NCBI RefSeq assembly: GCF_015644585.1 | Contig: NZ_JADOBI010000001.1 | Coordinates: forward strand, 434,001-498,000 | From: Rahnella laticis | GTDB taxonomy: Bacteria; Pseudomonadota; Gammaproteobacteria; Enterobacterales; Enterobacteriaceae | DNA length: 64,000 bases | Direction: 5' to 3' | Notes under the pieces: generated by a model | Database searches by the model: none | Told to the model about the DNA's origin: nothing | Seen by the model: the letters and a program-made list of their open reading frames with translations, nothing else | In this document: piece after piece, positions 45,251-54,329 of the stretch | Layout of the letters: each line of letters begins with the position of its first letter | How positions within the stretch are numbered: the stretch's first letter is position 1 | Position numbers and translations under genes: made by a program

Positions 45251-46231
45251 ATGTTTGATTTGTTAGCGGTGACGCTGGCGGGCGGGCCGGTCACTGAACC
45301 GGCCGGACAAACCGAAACGCTGGACTGGCAGTGGCGTGGTGAGGGCATTCTCGAACTGTCGCCGCGTGTGCCTTGTGACACCGCCGTCGTGATTTCGACG
45401 GGGATTCATGGCAATGAAACGGCGCCGATAGAACTGCTGAATCAGCTGACCGGTGAACTGCTTTCCGGCGCAAGAGCGCTGCGGGTACGGTTGCTGGTGT
45501 TGCTGGGCAATCCGCCGTCCATGCGACTCAATAAGCGGTTTGCTGACGCCGATATGAACCGCATGTTTGGCGGACGTCACGCACGTTATACCCCGAATGA
45601 TGAAACGCGACGCGCGCAGGAACTCGAGCAGGCGATGGCGCTGTTTTACCGCAGCGCCACGGCGGCGGGTGCCGCACAGCGTTTTCATTATGATTTGCAC
45701 ACCGCCATTCGCGGCTCCCTGCATGTCCGCTTCGGGCTTTTGCCGTTGCAGACCAGACCAAAAAGCGAGGCGATGCTGGCATGGCTCAGCGCGTGCGGGC
45801 TGGACGCGCTGGTGCATCACCGTTCGCCGGGCGGCACATTTACCCATTTCAGCAGTGAAGTATTTCAGGCCGACAGCTGCACGTTAGAGCTGGGTAAAGC
45901 GCTGCCGTTTGGCAGCAACGATCACTCACAGTTCACGGGGATTCGCCGCGGGCTGGAAACCCTAGTCAGCGGCGAGCCTCTGCCTGCACGTGAAACCTCC
46001 GAGCCTATGCTGCATTTCCGCGTGGTGCAGGATGTGATCCGCTCGCAGGAAGATTTCCATCTGTTTGTTCCCGCCGATGCGCTGAACTTCACGCCTTTTA
46101 AAAAAGGCGCAGTGATCGCGAAAGAAACCGGCAAAACGTATCGGGTGGAAGAAGAGGAGGAAGTGGTGCTTTTCCCGAACCCGAACGTCGCGCTGGGGCT
46201 GAGAGCAGGTCTGATGCTGGCGAAGATGTAG
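45251..46231 (+). CDS. astE: Succinylglutamate desuccinylase AstE
   Basis: Last step: zinc hydrolase splitting N-succinylglutamate into succinate and glutamate. The 326 residues have the Zn ligands in STGIHGNETAPIE near 51-61 and the later His of YDLHTAIRGSLH near 151, with the catalytic Glu in DSCTLELGKALPFG near 212. Eighteen bases follow astB. No clear terminator lies directly after the stop. Confidence 0.95.
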   Translation: MFDLLAVTLAGGPVTEPAGQTETLDWQWRGEGILELSPRVPCDTAVVISTGIHGNETAPIELLNQLTGELLSGARALRVRLLVLLGNPPSMRLNKRFADADMNRMFGGRHARYTPNDETRRAQELEQAMALFYRSATAAGAAQRFHYDLHTAIRGSLHVRFGLLPLQTRPKSEAMLAWLSACGLDALVHHRSPGGTFTHFSSEVFQADSCTLELGKALPFGSNDHSQFTGIRRGLETLVSGEPLPARETSEPMLHFRVVQDVIRSQEDFHLFVPADALNFTPFKKGAVIAKETGKTYRVEEEEEVVLFPNPNVALGLRAGLMLAKM

Positions 46232-46337
46232 ATTTTTGCGAGATGCATCCCTGAATTGTTCATACAGTATTGCAAGCCGGTTTTATTCTGCGTATTTTGT
46301 GCTCAGGAAATTCAGCAGGGTGTTGAATTTATTACAT

Positions 46338-46356
46338 GTTTTCATAACATGAAAAC
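46338..46356. promoter_or_regulatory. Inverted repeat upstream of a tiny ORF
   Basis: GTTTTCA-TAACA-TGAAAAC, perfect 7-bp arms, lies 28 bases before the tiny ORF at 46385. It could be an operator or an RNA hairpin. Confidence 0.45.
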
Positions 46357-46384
46357 GTAATGACCACAGTTGCCGGAGGATGTC

Positions 46385-46420
46385 ATGGAAGCAATGCTTG
46401 ATGAATATGACTGGTTCTAA
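46385..46420 (+). CDS. Candidate 11-residue ORF (MEAMLDEYDWF)
   Basis: ATG follows GGAGGATGTC, a strong ribosome site with suitable spacing. The eleven codons encode an acidic, aromatic-ended peptide, and a terminator begins 20 bases after the stop. The arrangement (inverted repeat, strong site, short ORF, terminator) looks like an independent small transcript or a leader peptide. I do not recognise the peptide, and nothing proves translation. Confidence 0.4.
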   Translation: MEAMLDEYDWF

Positions 46421-46439
46421 AGGATATTGACCTCACAGA

Positions 46440-46461
46440 GGCGGGTAAACCCCGCCTTTTT
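46440..46461 (+). terminator. Terminator after the tiny ORF / ast region
   Basis: GGCGGG-TAAAC-CCCGCC is followed by TTTTT (46457-46461). It may end the ast transcript or a separate small RNA. Confidence 0.85.
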
Positions 46462-46502
46462 CATGGATGAGAATCATGGAATTAGATGCTTTAAGACTAT
46501 AA

Positions 46503-46540
46503 AAGAAAAAGGTCCTGATTTTCATCAGAACCTTTTTCTT
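46503..46540 (-). terminator. Terminator of tRNA-Ser
   Basis: On the minus strand GGTTCTGAT-GAAA-ATCAGGACC is flanked by A and T runs, the T run following the stem. Confidence 0.9.
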
Positions 46541-46545
46541 TTATA

Positions 46546-46635
46546 TGGCGGTGAGGGAGGGGTTCGAACCCTCGATACGATTACTCGTATACACACTTTC
46601 CAGGCGTGCTCCTTCAGCCACTCAGACACCTCACC
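46546..46635 (-). tRNA. serW: tRNA-Ser (anticodon GGA)
   Basis: A 90-nt class II tRNA on the minus strand: acceptor GGTGAGG/CCTCACC with encoded CCA, anticodon loop CTGGAAA, a long variable arm (TATACGAGTAATCGTAT region) and T-loop GGTTCGAACCC. The symbol follows E. coli usage for GGA isoacceptors. Confidence 0.97.
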
Positions 46636-46973
46636 GGATTTGTTACACCGCAAGCGCTGCAACGGGGCGCTACTATAGGGAGACAGCCCCGAAGGGTCAA
46701 GCAGAATTTCGGGGTTTTGTGTCAGACGCTCACAGAGCATTCAGGACGACGATTTAGTAAACGGAGAGTGGGTAAAAGCCGGTGGCCGCCATCGGCATGA
46801 CCAATTCCGGACGGATGAACGGAGCTGCGGCTCAGGCGCTGGCTTTAAAGGGGATAGGGATACGTAAAGGGTGAACGGTTATTGAAAATTATAATGGGGC
46901 AAAATGCCCGATGCAGCGCACCGGGCATTGTGAAGGCAAACAAATATTAACGTAAGCCAGAAAACGCAGAGGG
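46636..46973. other. Intergenic region between tRNA-Ser and levansucrase
   Basis: Holds the tRNA-Ser promoter at its left end. The remaining 270 bases show the stem GCCCGATGC/GCACCGGGC around 46907-46927, which may end the levansucrase transcript. No gene is seen. Confidence 0.5.
46672..46700 (-). promoter_or_regulatory. Sigma-70 promoter of tRNA-Ser
   Basis: On the minus strand: TTGACC (46700-46695), a 17-base spacer and TATAGT (46677-46672), then the GC-rich discriminator AGCGCCCCG. Confidence 0.85.
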
Positions 46974-48263
46974 TCAGGCTTTAAGGATTACGTCAGCCAT
47001 TGGCGGAATGTATCCGTAATCATATTCATCGACCACAAAAGTGCGATCACCCTTAATCTTGATTTTGACCGTAGGTGCTTCCGTGCCGCCGATGCGGTAA
47101 TCCATACCGGTGGTAGTTTTGTCTGCAGGGACGCTATCAATGAATGACGTCACTAATCCATTGGGCATGACGTAGTGCGAGTAGGTCTGGAAGGGCTGAG
47201 ATGGCGGATTCCCCAGCACTAATGCTGAACCGTTGAGCGGAACATAAGGTCCAAAAATCTCGTCGCTGACAAAGCCATAGACCCCATCCGGCCCTGTTAA
47301 ACCATCACCATAAGTAAATTTATGGCTGATTGTGAACAGATAATATTTACCGTCCTGGAACACAAAATGCGGGCGCTCAGTCTGGTCGTTCACGCCAACC
47401 GCGGTCACCAGCGGCGGGAGCAATGTCCAGCTATCCCCATTGTCGTCATCGGCTTCTGCAATACCTACGCAGCCTGTCTGATAACGTGAATTACCCACAT
47501 TTTCATAACCCGGCGGAACATCACCGATCTCGTCAGGGCCGACAATATGTGTACCCCGCGCACCGGCCACATTTCCTTCAAACAACATATATAATTTGCC
47601 GCTTTTTGGATCGCGGAAGGGGAACGGGTCGCGAAAACCCCAGTACGGGTTTTGTGCTTCTGTCTGGTAAAGATTGCCGTCAGCCTCAAACAGTGCCTTC
47701 ACGTTCGTAAAATCGCTAAGACTGACACCTTTATTAGAGGTCGTGATGCGGCCACGGACTTTGACAATCGTAGCGCCCGGCGTGACCGCTGTGTAATACA
47801 GATCAATCTCACCCTGATTATTTAACAAAATAGGGGAGCCAGCCCACTCCCGGGTCGTAGGAGAAACACCTTCTTTCATTACACGGCCGCCAAATTTCCA
47901 ATTCTTCCCTGTTTTGGAATACCAGAAACACATTTTTGCCCGGCCATGACGATTATTCCAATCCAGAGCAATATCGTAGTTACCATTGGCATCAATATAG
48001 TCAGGATTTTCAGGCTCACGATCAGCTGTCAGTGTGAAAATAACGGACCAGCCATTAACTGAGAGTACTTTTCCGTCAATATCACGCAGTGGCATGGTAT
48101 CCCAGATGAACACCGTGTCACTCATTACCGGGAAATCAGCACTGACCAGCGGTTGCGTTGTGGTCGGGTCATTTTCGTTCACTTTCAGGGCGTCTGCACG
48201 TGTCCAGATGCTTGAATTTTTCGCCGGTTGTTCCTGCAAATCGTTGTCATAAATCTTACTCAT
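46974..48263 (-). CDS. lsc: Levansucrase (GH68)
   Basis: Extracellular fructosyltransferase making levan from sucrose. The 429 residues have the GH68 triad: nucleophile Asp in [10 protein letters not shown] near 49, transition-state Asp in GFRDPFPF near 208, and acid/base Glu in [11 protein letters not shown] near 292. Like the Erwinia and Rahnella enzymes it lacks an N-terminal signal peptide, so export is by another route. It starts at ATG 48263 ([10 protein letters not shown]) after AGGTGG. Levan is a biofilm and plant-surface polymer, in keeping with the c-di-GMP genes that follow. Confidence 0.94.
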   Translation of the reverse strand: MSKIYDNDLQEQPAKNSSIWTRADALKVNENDPTTTQPLVSADFPVMSDTVFIWDTMPLRDIDGKVLSVNGWSVIFTLTADREPENPDYIDANGNYDIALDWNNRHGRAKMCFWYSKTGKNWKFGGRVMKEGVSPTTREWAGSPILLNNQGEIDLYYTAVTPGATIVKVRGRITTSNKGVSLSDFTNVKALFEADGNLYQTEAQNPYWGFRDPFPFRDPKSGKLYMLFEGNVAGARGTHIVGPDEIGDVPPGYENVGNSRYQTGCVGIAEADDDNGDSWTLLPPLVTAVGVNDQTERPHFVFQDGKYYLFTISHKFTYGDGLTGPDGVYGFVSDEIFGPYVPLNGSALVLGNPPSQPFQTYSHYVMPNGLVTSFIDSVPADKTTTGMDYRIGGTEAPTVKIKIKGDRTFVVDEYDYGYIPPMADVILKA

Positions 48264-48845
48264 AAACCACCTCATCATTTTTAAAGTAAAAAATAAAATC
48301 CAATTTATTAACTCACCATTTTGTCCGTCTGATTTATAAATTCAGGACCGTCTGGCAGGATTAATATTGAAGAATAAAAATAATCTGATAAAGCAGATCG
48401 AGTTGTGTGAGGGACGGCAGGGCGCAGAGTGAATTAAACGGAATAAATATAAAGGGGTATTATTTTCTTAAAAAATTATCCGGGTACATGCAGGGGAGCA
48501 GTCAGTTTGTAAGAGTTTGAAATATAAAAAACCATAATGAAGTCCTTATTTCGAGTTGCAGAAGCGCCAATACTTTAGGAAAATTAATGAATTCTCTTTT
48601 ATCAACATGAAATCTTCCTGGTTCAGTGGTGAAATTTTTTAGTTATAAAACCTGCTTTTTCTCGCCTGAAACAATAATATTGTGGAAAAAACTTGTTCGC
48701 TACGCATACAGGAAAGTGTATCTTCGTAAAAACAAGCAAATATTCCTGATAACAACGCCAGTTTCTACCTGACAGGCTTCCTTGTTACTTGTTTGTGGAA
48801 AAGATACACTCTTTCGTGTGATTTAATTACAGTGGCTACCTTGTT
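48264..48845. other. AT-rich region upstream of levansucrase and the GGDEF gene
   Basis: No gene seen in 580 bases. It must carry the divergent promoters of lsc and the diguanylate cyclase gene. The right part contains the long inverted repeat at 48712-48815 listed separately. Confidence 0.5.
48712..48815. repeat. Spaced inverted repeat before the diguanylate cyclase gene
   Basis: GAAAGTGTATCTT (48712-48724) faces AAGATACACTCTTTC (48801-48815), and matching AACAAG/CTTGTT bases extend the arms to about 25 imperfect bases (48712-48738 and 48788-48815). About 50 bases lie between the arms, 31 bases before the ATG. Confidence 0.65.
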
Positions 48846-49904
48846 ATGGACTTCATAGAGTTAACGTTTATTAACACGCTCGTGGGTATATGTATAACCT
48901 ATACTTGTATCTCCATTCCATTGATAAACTACAGCTCTGCCCTGAGCGAACACGTATCATTGAAAATATTGCTAGGAATAGTCCTGGGTTTGGCTAGCAT
49001 TTATTTATTCAATATCGGGGAGCAACATAATACAAGTATTTACAGTGTTGTTATATCCCCAATCACTTTTGGCCTTATTGTCTTCGGGTATCCGACATTC
49101 TTTGCAAGCCTGATTGTCAGTGCTGTTTTTTTATTTGGCATATCGACATTCTATGATGCGTTTTCACTTGTTTATTTTGTGATGTTACTCCTCTTTAATG
49201 TCAGGGGACGGATGCGGATCCGTTACGTAATATACTCATACTGTATTGCGCAAGCCTTTAATTTGCTCACACACATCAGCGCACTGAATGAAAATGGCTA
49301 CTGGGCTCTTGCCATAATTAAAACCATTCTGAGTTTGCTGTATATCTCGCTGGTCTATGTTTTTTTAAATAACTTAATTAATTTATCTAAAAGAGAGTTG
49401 TTTTTCAAAAAAGCTTCAAAAACGGATCCCCTCACAGGGATCAACAACCGAAGAAGTATTGATGCCTATATTGAATCACTGAATGAATCTTATTGTGAGA
49501 AATTTTGTGTGCTCATGCTGGATATTGATAACTTTAAATATCTGAATGATACCTTCGGGCATCCTTTTGGCGATAAAGTGATTAAAAGAATTGCTTATCT
49601 TGTGAAGGAAAATGTCAGGGACAATGATTTCGTCGGCAGATACGGCGGGGAAGAGTTCATTGTTTTTATAAACGCTGATTTAGCGAATGCAGCCAGGATA
49701 GCAGAGGACATCAGGCTTGTTATTCAGGACAGCAACATAAAGTTAGACAGCCATGAAGTACATGTCACCGTTTCCATAGGCCTGGCTGAGCACATTGAAA
49801 CACAATCAGTGCTTGAAACCATAGCAGCCGCGGATAACGCGCTATATACAGCCAAAACAAGCGGGAAAAATAAGACCATGACACTCAGTGAATCCGCCGC
49901 CTGA
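48846..49904 (+). CDS. Membrane diguanylate cyclase (GGDEF)
   Basis: Makes c-di-GMP from two GTP. The 352 residues have about six hydrophobic helices (1-180) and a GGDEF domain (about 192-345). KTDPLTGINNRR opens the domain, DIDNFKYLNDTFGHPFGD holds the metal Asp, and the active loop is GRYGGEEF near 266. The inhibitory I-site RDND precedes GGEEF by exactly five residues, so product inhibition is likely. The membrane half is not a domain I can name. AT-rich compared with the core genes. Confidence 0.9.
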   Translation: MDFIELTFINTLVGICITYTCISIPLINYSSALSEHVSLKILLGIVLGLASIYLFNIGEQHNTSIYSVVISPITFGLIVFGYPTFFASLIVSAVFLFGISTFYDAFSLVYFVMLLLFNVRGRMRIRYVIYSYCIAQAFNLLTHISALNENGYWALAIIKTILSLLYISLVYVFLNNLINLSKRELFFKKASKTDPLTGINNRRSIDAYIESLNESYCEKFCVLMLDIDNFKYLNDTFGHPFGDKVIKRIAYLVKENVRDNDFVGRYGGEEFIVFINADLANAARIAEDIRLVIQDSNIKLDSHEVHVTVSIGLAEHIETQSVLETIAAADNALYTAKTSGKNKTMTLSESAA

Positions 49905-49972
49905 CATTGTTGCTGTTACGTCGCGGCAGATGACTCATTTATCGATATCGTTCACAGGATAGATTAACGTAT

Positions 49973-50689
49973 TTATAAATGAGTTTGACCTTTCCCGGGC
50001 ATCAGTATTTCGATATCTTCCAGGGGAACGGAAGGGAACAGAAAACCTTGTGCACAGGAGACGCCGCTATATCGCAGATTTCTTAGCTGGGTTCCGGTTT
50101 CAACACCTTCAACAATGATTGAGCTGCAATACTGGCTGATATTATCGATAATGGTTGGCCACATGACGGAATCACCATTTTCCCAAAAGAATTTTTTATC
50201 TATTTTGACTGATTCAAATTGAGTGTTTTTCAGCGTATTGATATTGCTGAAATCAGTACCGTAGTCGTCTAGCCATAGTTTATATTTGCCGGACAGCGTG
50301 TCTACCAGTATATTGCCTTCTAATTTATCTATTTTGGGGAACCGTTCAGATATTTCCAGTCTTATAAAATCATTACTGTCCAGGATTTCTTTTATATGAT
50401 GATCTTCTAATATCATAATTGCCATGCTTTGGTCGATATTGAGGGAGCAAAGCAATTTATTTCGTTTAAAAAACGGGGATCGCGCGTTAATTTCAGTGAG
50501 CTGTGCTAGCAATAACTGGTGTTTAGATTTTGTATCCAGGGAACTGATAAATTTTTGAGGTTCGATTTTTCCGCCGCTGTATCCACCTTCGAAGCCCGTT
50601 AATAATTCGACTGCATGTAGTAAACCTCCGACACTATAGATAGGCTCACATCTGAATTTGCATGAGACTTGAAAATTTAAACGCAACAT
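49973..50689 (-). CDS. Stand-alone EAL-domain protein, probable c-di-GMP phosphodiesterase
   Basis: The 238-residue EAL domain shows ELLTGF in place of EALLR, the Asn in SLNIDQS, the Glu in IRLEISERFP, DDYGTDFSNIN for the DDFGTG loop, the Lys in VKIDKKFF, VEGVETG and AQGFLFPS. The main metal and catalytic positions are kept, so it may hydrolyse c-di-GMP, though YdiV-like regulators without activity look similar. It recalls small EAL proteins such as MrkJ. The second of two adjacent ATGs (50689) best suits AAGGAGG. It converges with the GGDEF gene. Confidence 0.85.
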   Translation of the reverse strand: MLRLNFQVSCKFRCEPIYSVGGLLHAVELLTGFEGGYSGGKIEPQKFISSLDTKSKHQLLLAQLTEINARSPFFKRNKLLCSLNIDQSMAIMILEDHHIKEILDSNDFIRLEISERFPKIDKLEGNILVDTLSGKYKLWLDDYGTDFSNINTLKNTQFESVKIDKKFFWENGDSVMWPTIIDNISQYCSSIIVEGVETGTQLRNLRYSGVSCAQGFLFPSVPLEDIEILMPGKGQTHL

Positions 50690-51129
50690 CATCTCCTCCT
50701 TAAAAGTCCGCCATTTCGCAGAGGTGATCATTGATCACTTTCGCGAATTAATAAACACATATCGATCGATCTTTCCTATGATAAAACCTATTGATTAATA
50801 TCTATTGATCGATGAAACAAATCTAATTGACTGATTTTAAGCGTTATATCTTTTTAAAAAACGGATAAAAACATTAGCAATCATAATATTTTCGAGGGCT
50901 GTCCGTTATGGATATTCCCGCGGACACCGCAGGCAAGGGTTTTCTATTAGGGATCTGTTCACAATACGATGTGGGCAGCATGCGGTAGTTGACGCCGACA
51001 TTTACTGGGAAACTTTATAATGTGGCGATAGGATGTGATGTGACGCCAATGTTGTCACCTTTGTCAGGCTAACGAAGGTATGACCACAGGCAAGGGAATA
51101 GAAAAGACTCATTACAACGGAGTATTGCT
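50690..51129. other. Divergent region between the two EAL-domain genes
   Basis: About 440 AT-rich bases with no gene seen. Contains ATCGATCGAT near 50760 and a related TTGATCGATGAA near 50805, possible regulator sites, and a strong ribosome site for the left gene. Confidence 0.4.
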
Positions 51130-52893
51130 ATGTTGACTGATCTCAGCAGCGATGAAAGTAAAAAGCGCGCAGCGATAAACCTGCTCAAGAGCCATGATGA
51201 GGTCCGGGATGAGGCGTTAAAAAAATATACACTTCTGGCCTGCCAGCTACTCGATATGCCGATGTGCTTTGTTTCCGTTCTGGATGATGAAAAACAGTAC
51301 ATCAAATCCGCCCAGAATATGACGGTGACAGAAACGAGCCTCGGCGAAGCATTTTGCACAAATACGCTGGAACACGGCGAAACGTATATTTGCCCGGATA
51401 CTCAACGGCATCCTGATTTCAAAACTTACGACGCCGTTACTGAGGCGCCTTTTGTTCGCTTTTATGCCGGTTGCCCGCTCAAAACGCAGGATGGGGTAGC
51501 CGTAGGGACATTGTGCCTTTTAGATACTCAACCGCGCACTCTGTCCGGCGAGCAGATTAATATTTTCGAACAACTGGCCGGGTTAGTGTCGGGCTTTCTG
51601 GCGTCCTGGCATAACGTCGGATATATCGACATTGTGACGCTGTTGCCGAACCGGCAGCGGATGCTTAAAGATATCGCTGTGTCAAAAGAGAGCACGTTCA
51701 AACTCGTCATCATTGACTGTATCGACATGCCGTTTGCGTACGAAATGGCGCGGTCACTGGGCATGACCGCCGTGGAAAATTTATTGCGCGACATGGCGGT
51801 GCAGCTTCAGGCCCGGCTGCAACTGACCGAACAACTTTACGCCGTGGCGGTGGGGCGGTTTGCCTATTTCACCCACGATAAAGAGAATTCGGCCCTCGAA
51901 AATGTCGCCCGCTGTCTGCGGGGAATACAGGCCAAAATCAACCCTGAGGTTCCGCTGGATTTGGATATTCATATCGGCGATTCAGGCTGCTGTGATAACG
52001 CCATGACGCCGGGTGAAATCCTGCGTCGCGCGGTGAGTGCATTGCATGAAGCAATAAGTCACGGGCACCGGTATATGACCTACGATGAGGTGCTCGATAA
52101 CCGTAAGAAGAATGATTTCAGCCTGCTCACGGGGCTGAGAGAGGCGCTCCATGAAGACCGGGGATTGTATCTGGTCTATCAGCCGAAAGTTTCGCTGCTG
52201 ACCGGTCAGATTACGGGCGTCGAAGCGCTGCTGCGCTGGAAGCATGCTACGCACGGTGAGGTTTTACCGGGGTTATTTATCCCGCTGGTGGAACGGACCA
52301 GCCTGATGCGGGAGCTCACGGGGTGGGTGATTGATCATGCCATCGCCCAGTTAGGCCTGTGGCGCGATCAGGGAATTTCTCTGCCTGTTTCAATTAATCT
52401 GGCCGCCAGCGATTTTTCGCGGCCCGATTTTGCTGATGAACTCGACCAAAAAATGCGAAATGCCGGGCTGACAACCGCTTTGCTGGGTGTTGAATGTCTG
52501 GAAACGGAGAAAATGCTGGAAAGCCCGGCGGCTCTCAACGGGCTTGAGATGCTGAAGTTACGCGGATTTAAAATTTCACTGGATGATTTTGGTTCGGGCT
52601 ACAGCAATATCAATTATCTGCGTCAGATCCCCATGGACATCATTAAACTCGACCGTTCGATAGTCAGTAAAATTGCCAGCGATAAAGCCAGCCGAATCAT
52701 TGTGCGCAACGTTGTCAGGTTGCTTAAGCAACTTGATTATGTGGTGCTGGCCGAAGGTGTGGAAGATGACCAAACGGTCGACATCCTGCGTGGGTTGGGG
52801 TGTGACGAGGTACAGGGTTATGTTTACGCCAGGCCGATGAGGGCCGGTGATTTGGAAGTCTGGTATCACGACAGAAATAAAAGTCAGATTTAA
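51130..52893 (+). CDS. GAF - degenerate GGDEF - EAL protein, probable c-di-GMP phosphodiesterase
   Basis: The 587 residues comprise a GAF sensor (about 25-155), a GGDEF-like domain (about 160-320) and an EAL domain (about 330-580). The GGDEF loop reads AVGRFAYF, so cyclase activity is lost. The EAL domain keeps VEALLRW, SINLAAS, DDFGSGYSNINYL, IIKLDRS, AEGVEDD and VQGYVYARPM, so it should cleave c-di-GMP. No membrane segment. The gene ends five bases before the tRNA-Asn terminator region, so read-through is blocked. Confidence 0.9.
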   Translation: MLTDLSSDESKKRAAINLLKSHDEVRDEALKKYTLLACQLLDMPMCFVSVLDDEKQYIKSAQNMTVTETSLGEAFCTNTLEHGETYICPDTQRHPDFKTYDAVTEAPFVRFYAGCPLKTQDGVAVGTLCLLDTQPRTLSGEQINIFEQLAGLVSGFLASWHNVGYIDIVTLLPNRQRMLKDIAVSKESTFKLVIIDCIDMPFAYEMARSLGMTAVENLLRDMAVQLQARLQLTEQLYAVAVGRFAYFTHDKENSALENVARCLRGIQAKINPEVPLDLDIHIGDSGCCDNAMTPGEILRRAVSALHEAISHGHRYMTYDEVLDNRKKNDFSLLTGLREALHEDRGLYLVYQPKVSLLTGQITGVEALLRWKHATHGEVLPGLFIPLVERTSLMRELTGWVIDHAIAQLGLWRDQGISLPVSINLAASDFSRPDFADELDQKMRNAGLTTALLGVECLETEKMLESPAALNGLEMLKLRGFKISLDDFGSGYSNINYLRQIPMDIIKLDRSIVSKIASDKASRIIVRNVVRLLKQLDYVVLAEGVEDDQTVDILRGLGCDEVQGYVYARPMRAGDLEVWYHDRNKSQI

Positions 52894-52901
52894 TACCAAA
52901 G

Positions 52902-52939
52902 CAAAACGCCCGCTTAAGTTTCCTTAAGCGGGCGTCTCT
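52902..52939. terminator. Terminator of tRNA-Asn copy 2
   Basis: ACGCCCGCTTAAG-TTTCC-CTTAAGCGGGCGT stem as in copy 1. It also ends the GAF-EAL gene from the other side. Confidence 0.88.
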
Positions 52940-52943
52940 AATT

Positions 52944-53019
52944 TGGCTCCTCTGACTGGACTCGAACCAGTGACATACGGATTAACAGTCCGCCGTTCTA
53001 CCGACTGAACTACAGAGGA
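52944..53019 (-). tRNA. asn: tRNA-Asn (anticodon GTT), copy 2
   Basis: 76 nt, identical to the copy at 11476-11551 including the encoded CCA, on the same strand. Its flanking promoter and terminator are also nearly identical. Confidence 0.98.
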
Positions 53020-53037
53020 ATCGTTGGAACGGGGCGA

Positions 53038-53066
53038 ATAATAGCGACTGGCTGTGGGCATGTCAA
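53038..53066 (-). promoter_or_regulatory. Sigma-70 promoter of tRNA-Asn copy 2
   Basis: TTGACA (53066-53061), a 17-base spacer and TATTAT (53043-53038) on the minus strand, then a GC-rich discriminator. Confidence 0.85.
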
Positions 53067-53340
53067 AGGGTTAACGCAAAAACTTGTCTGAGTGCTCTCT
53101 TAATATTCAACTTGTTGACTCTTAAGACAAAGTGATTAAATCCTCTCCCATTTTTACTTCTTTTCTCATCATCCCGTAAACCCTTTGCACTAAAAACAAC
53201 CACAAGTTGCCTGATTGTTGTGCAGTGGTTGCGTGTAAGCAGCGTTTTACAAATTCCTAAGCACGTTCTTTGCCACTTTTTGTTCATTAAATCGTCACAA
53301 ACCCCGATCTGCTGCACAAATTTCACACATTTGTGGGAAC

Positions 53341-53356
53341 TGGCACACCCCGTGCA
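53341..53356 (+). promoter_or_regulatory. Sigma-54 promoter of rpiR-ddp
   Basis: TGGCACACCCCGTGCA has GG (53342-53343) and GC (53354-53355) ten bases apart. NtrC-like half-sites TGCAC occur upstream at 53186 and near 53313. The 53067-53340 stretch shows no gene. E. coli ddp is also under NtrC control. Confidence 0.8.
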
Positions 53357-53426
53357 TTGTTATTTTACTAACAACGGCTAGTTTTTTGACAATGAAGCAA
53401 CAAAAGCAGCAACAGGGGATTAACCG

Positions 53427-54299
53427 ATGCAGCCAGCGCAGGATGTGATTGAACAAATCGAAGCGTCATTCTCCGCGCAAACGCCGACGGGGAAGCGCAT
53501 TGCCGGATATCTGCTGGCGAATCTGGCGCAAATTCCGTTCGAAACCGCCGACAGCATTGCGCGCAGCGCGGCGACCAGCGGCATTTCTGTCGGGCGTTAC
53601 CTGCGCAGCCTGGGCTACCGCAACCTGGATGATTTCAAGCAAACGCTGCGCCAGCAAAGCGGAACTGCGTATCAGCCGTGGGTCGTCACTGACCGTCTGG
53701 GCGCTTACCGCAAACGCAGCAAACAGCCGCAACAGGAAAAATTAGAGCAATCGCTGACGCTCGAACTTGAAGCCATTAATCACGTTTATCAGCTGGCACA
53801 GACCGACAGTTTTGCGCAGGTCAGCCGCCGTCTGGCAGAGGCCGACGCGGTGTTTATTCTCGGCATTCAGTCGGTGCGCGGCATCGCCAATAATTTTTCG
53901 AGCTATCTCGAATATCTTCGTCCGAAAGTCTATTTCGCCGACGGGCTTTCCGGCACTTACGTGGAATCGCTCAATTCGGAATTCGCGCAGCCTTATCTGG
54001 TGGTGACCGATACCCGCGCTTACTCAAAAATGGCGCAAACCTATTGTGAAGCGGCCTGCGAACGTGGCCTGAACGTGGCGCTGATCACCGACATTTACTG
54101 TCCGTGGGCGCGCGATTATCCGGTTGATTTATTGCAGGTGAAAACGGATACCGGCCAGTTCTGGGATTCGATGGCGCCGCTCAGCTGCCTCTTCAACCTG
54201 CTGTGTTCTTCGGTGCTGGAACTGCGCGGGAACGATGTGGAACAGCGGCTGGCGAACAACCGGATTTTGCAGAAACAGCTCGGACAATTTGAATCGTAA
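53427..54299 (+). CDS. RpiR/MurR-family transcriptional regulator
   Basis: The 290 residues comprise an RpiR helix-turn-helix (about 1-75; ETADSIARSAATSGISVGRYLRSLGY) and a SIS ligand domain (about 130-270; AVFILGIQSVRGIANNF and LVVTDTRAYSKMAQTYCEAA). RpiR proteins sense sugar phosphates or amino-sugar derivatives, so a cell-wall-derived ligand is reasonable next to a D-Ala-D-Ala operon. The gene lies between the sigma-54 promoter and ddpX, 30 bases before it, and is probably co-transcribed. E. coli ddp has no such gene. Confidence 0.87.
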   Translation: MQPAQDVIEQIEASFSAQTPTGKRIAGYLLANLAQIPFETADSIARSAATSGISVGRYLRSLGYRNLDDFKQTLRQQSGTAYQPWVVTDRLGAYRKRSKQPQQEKLEQSLTLELEAINHVYQLAQTDSFAQVSRRLAEADAVFILGIQSVRGIANNFSSYLEYLRPKVYFADGLSGTYVESLNSEFAQPYLVVTDTRAYSKMAQTYCEAACERGLNVALITDIYCPWARDYPVDLLQVKTDTGQFWDSMAPLSCLFNLLCSSVLELRGNDVEQRLANNRILQKQLGQFES

Positions 54300-54329
54300 T
54301 TTTCTAAAACCAGCGGACAGAGTTTATTG

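Noticed and set aside
46974..48263. Signal peptide on levansucrase
   Set aside because: The N-terminus [16 protein letters not shown] is polar with no hydrophobic core; related Erwinia-type enzymes also lack one.
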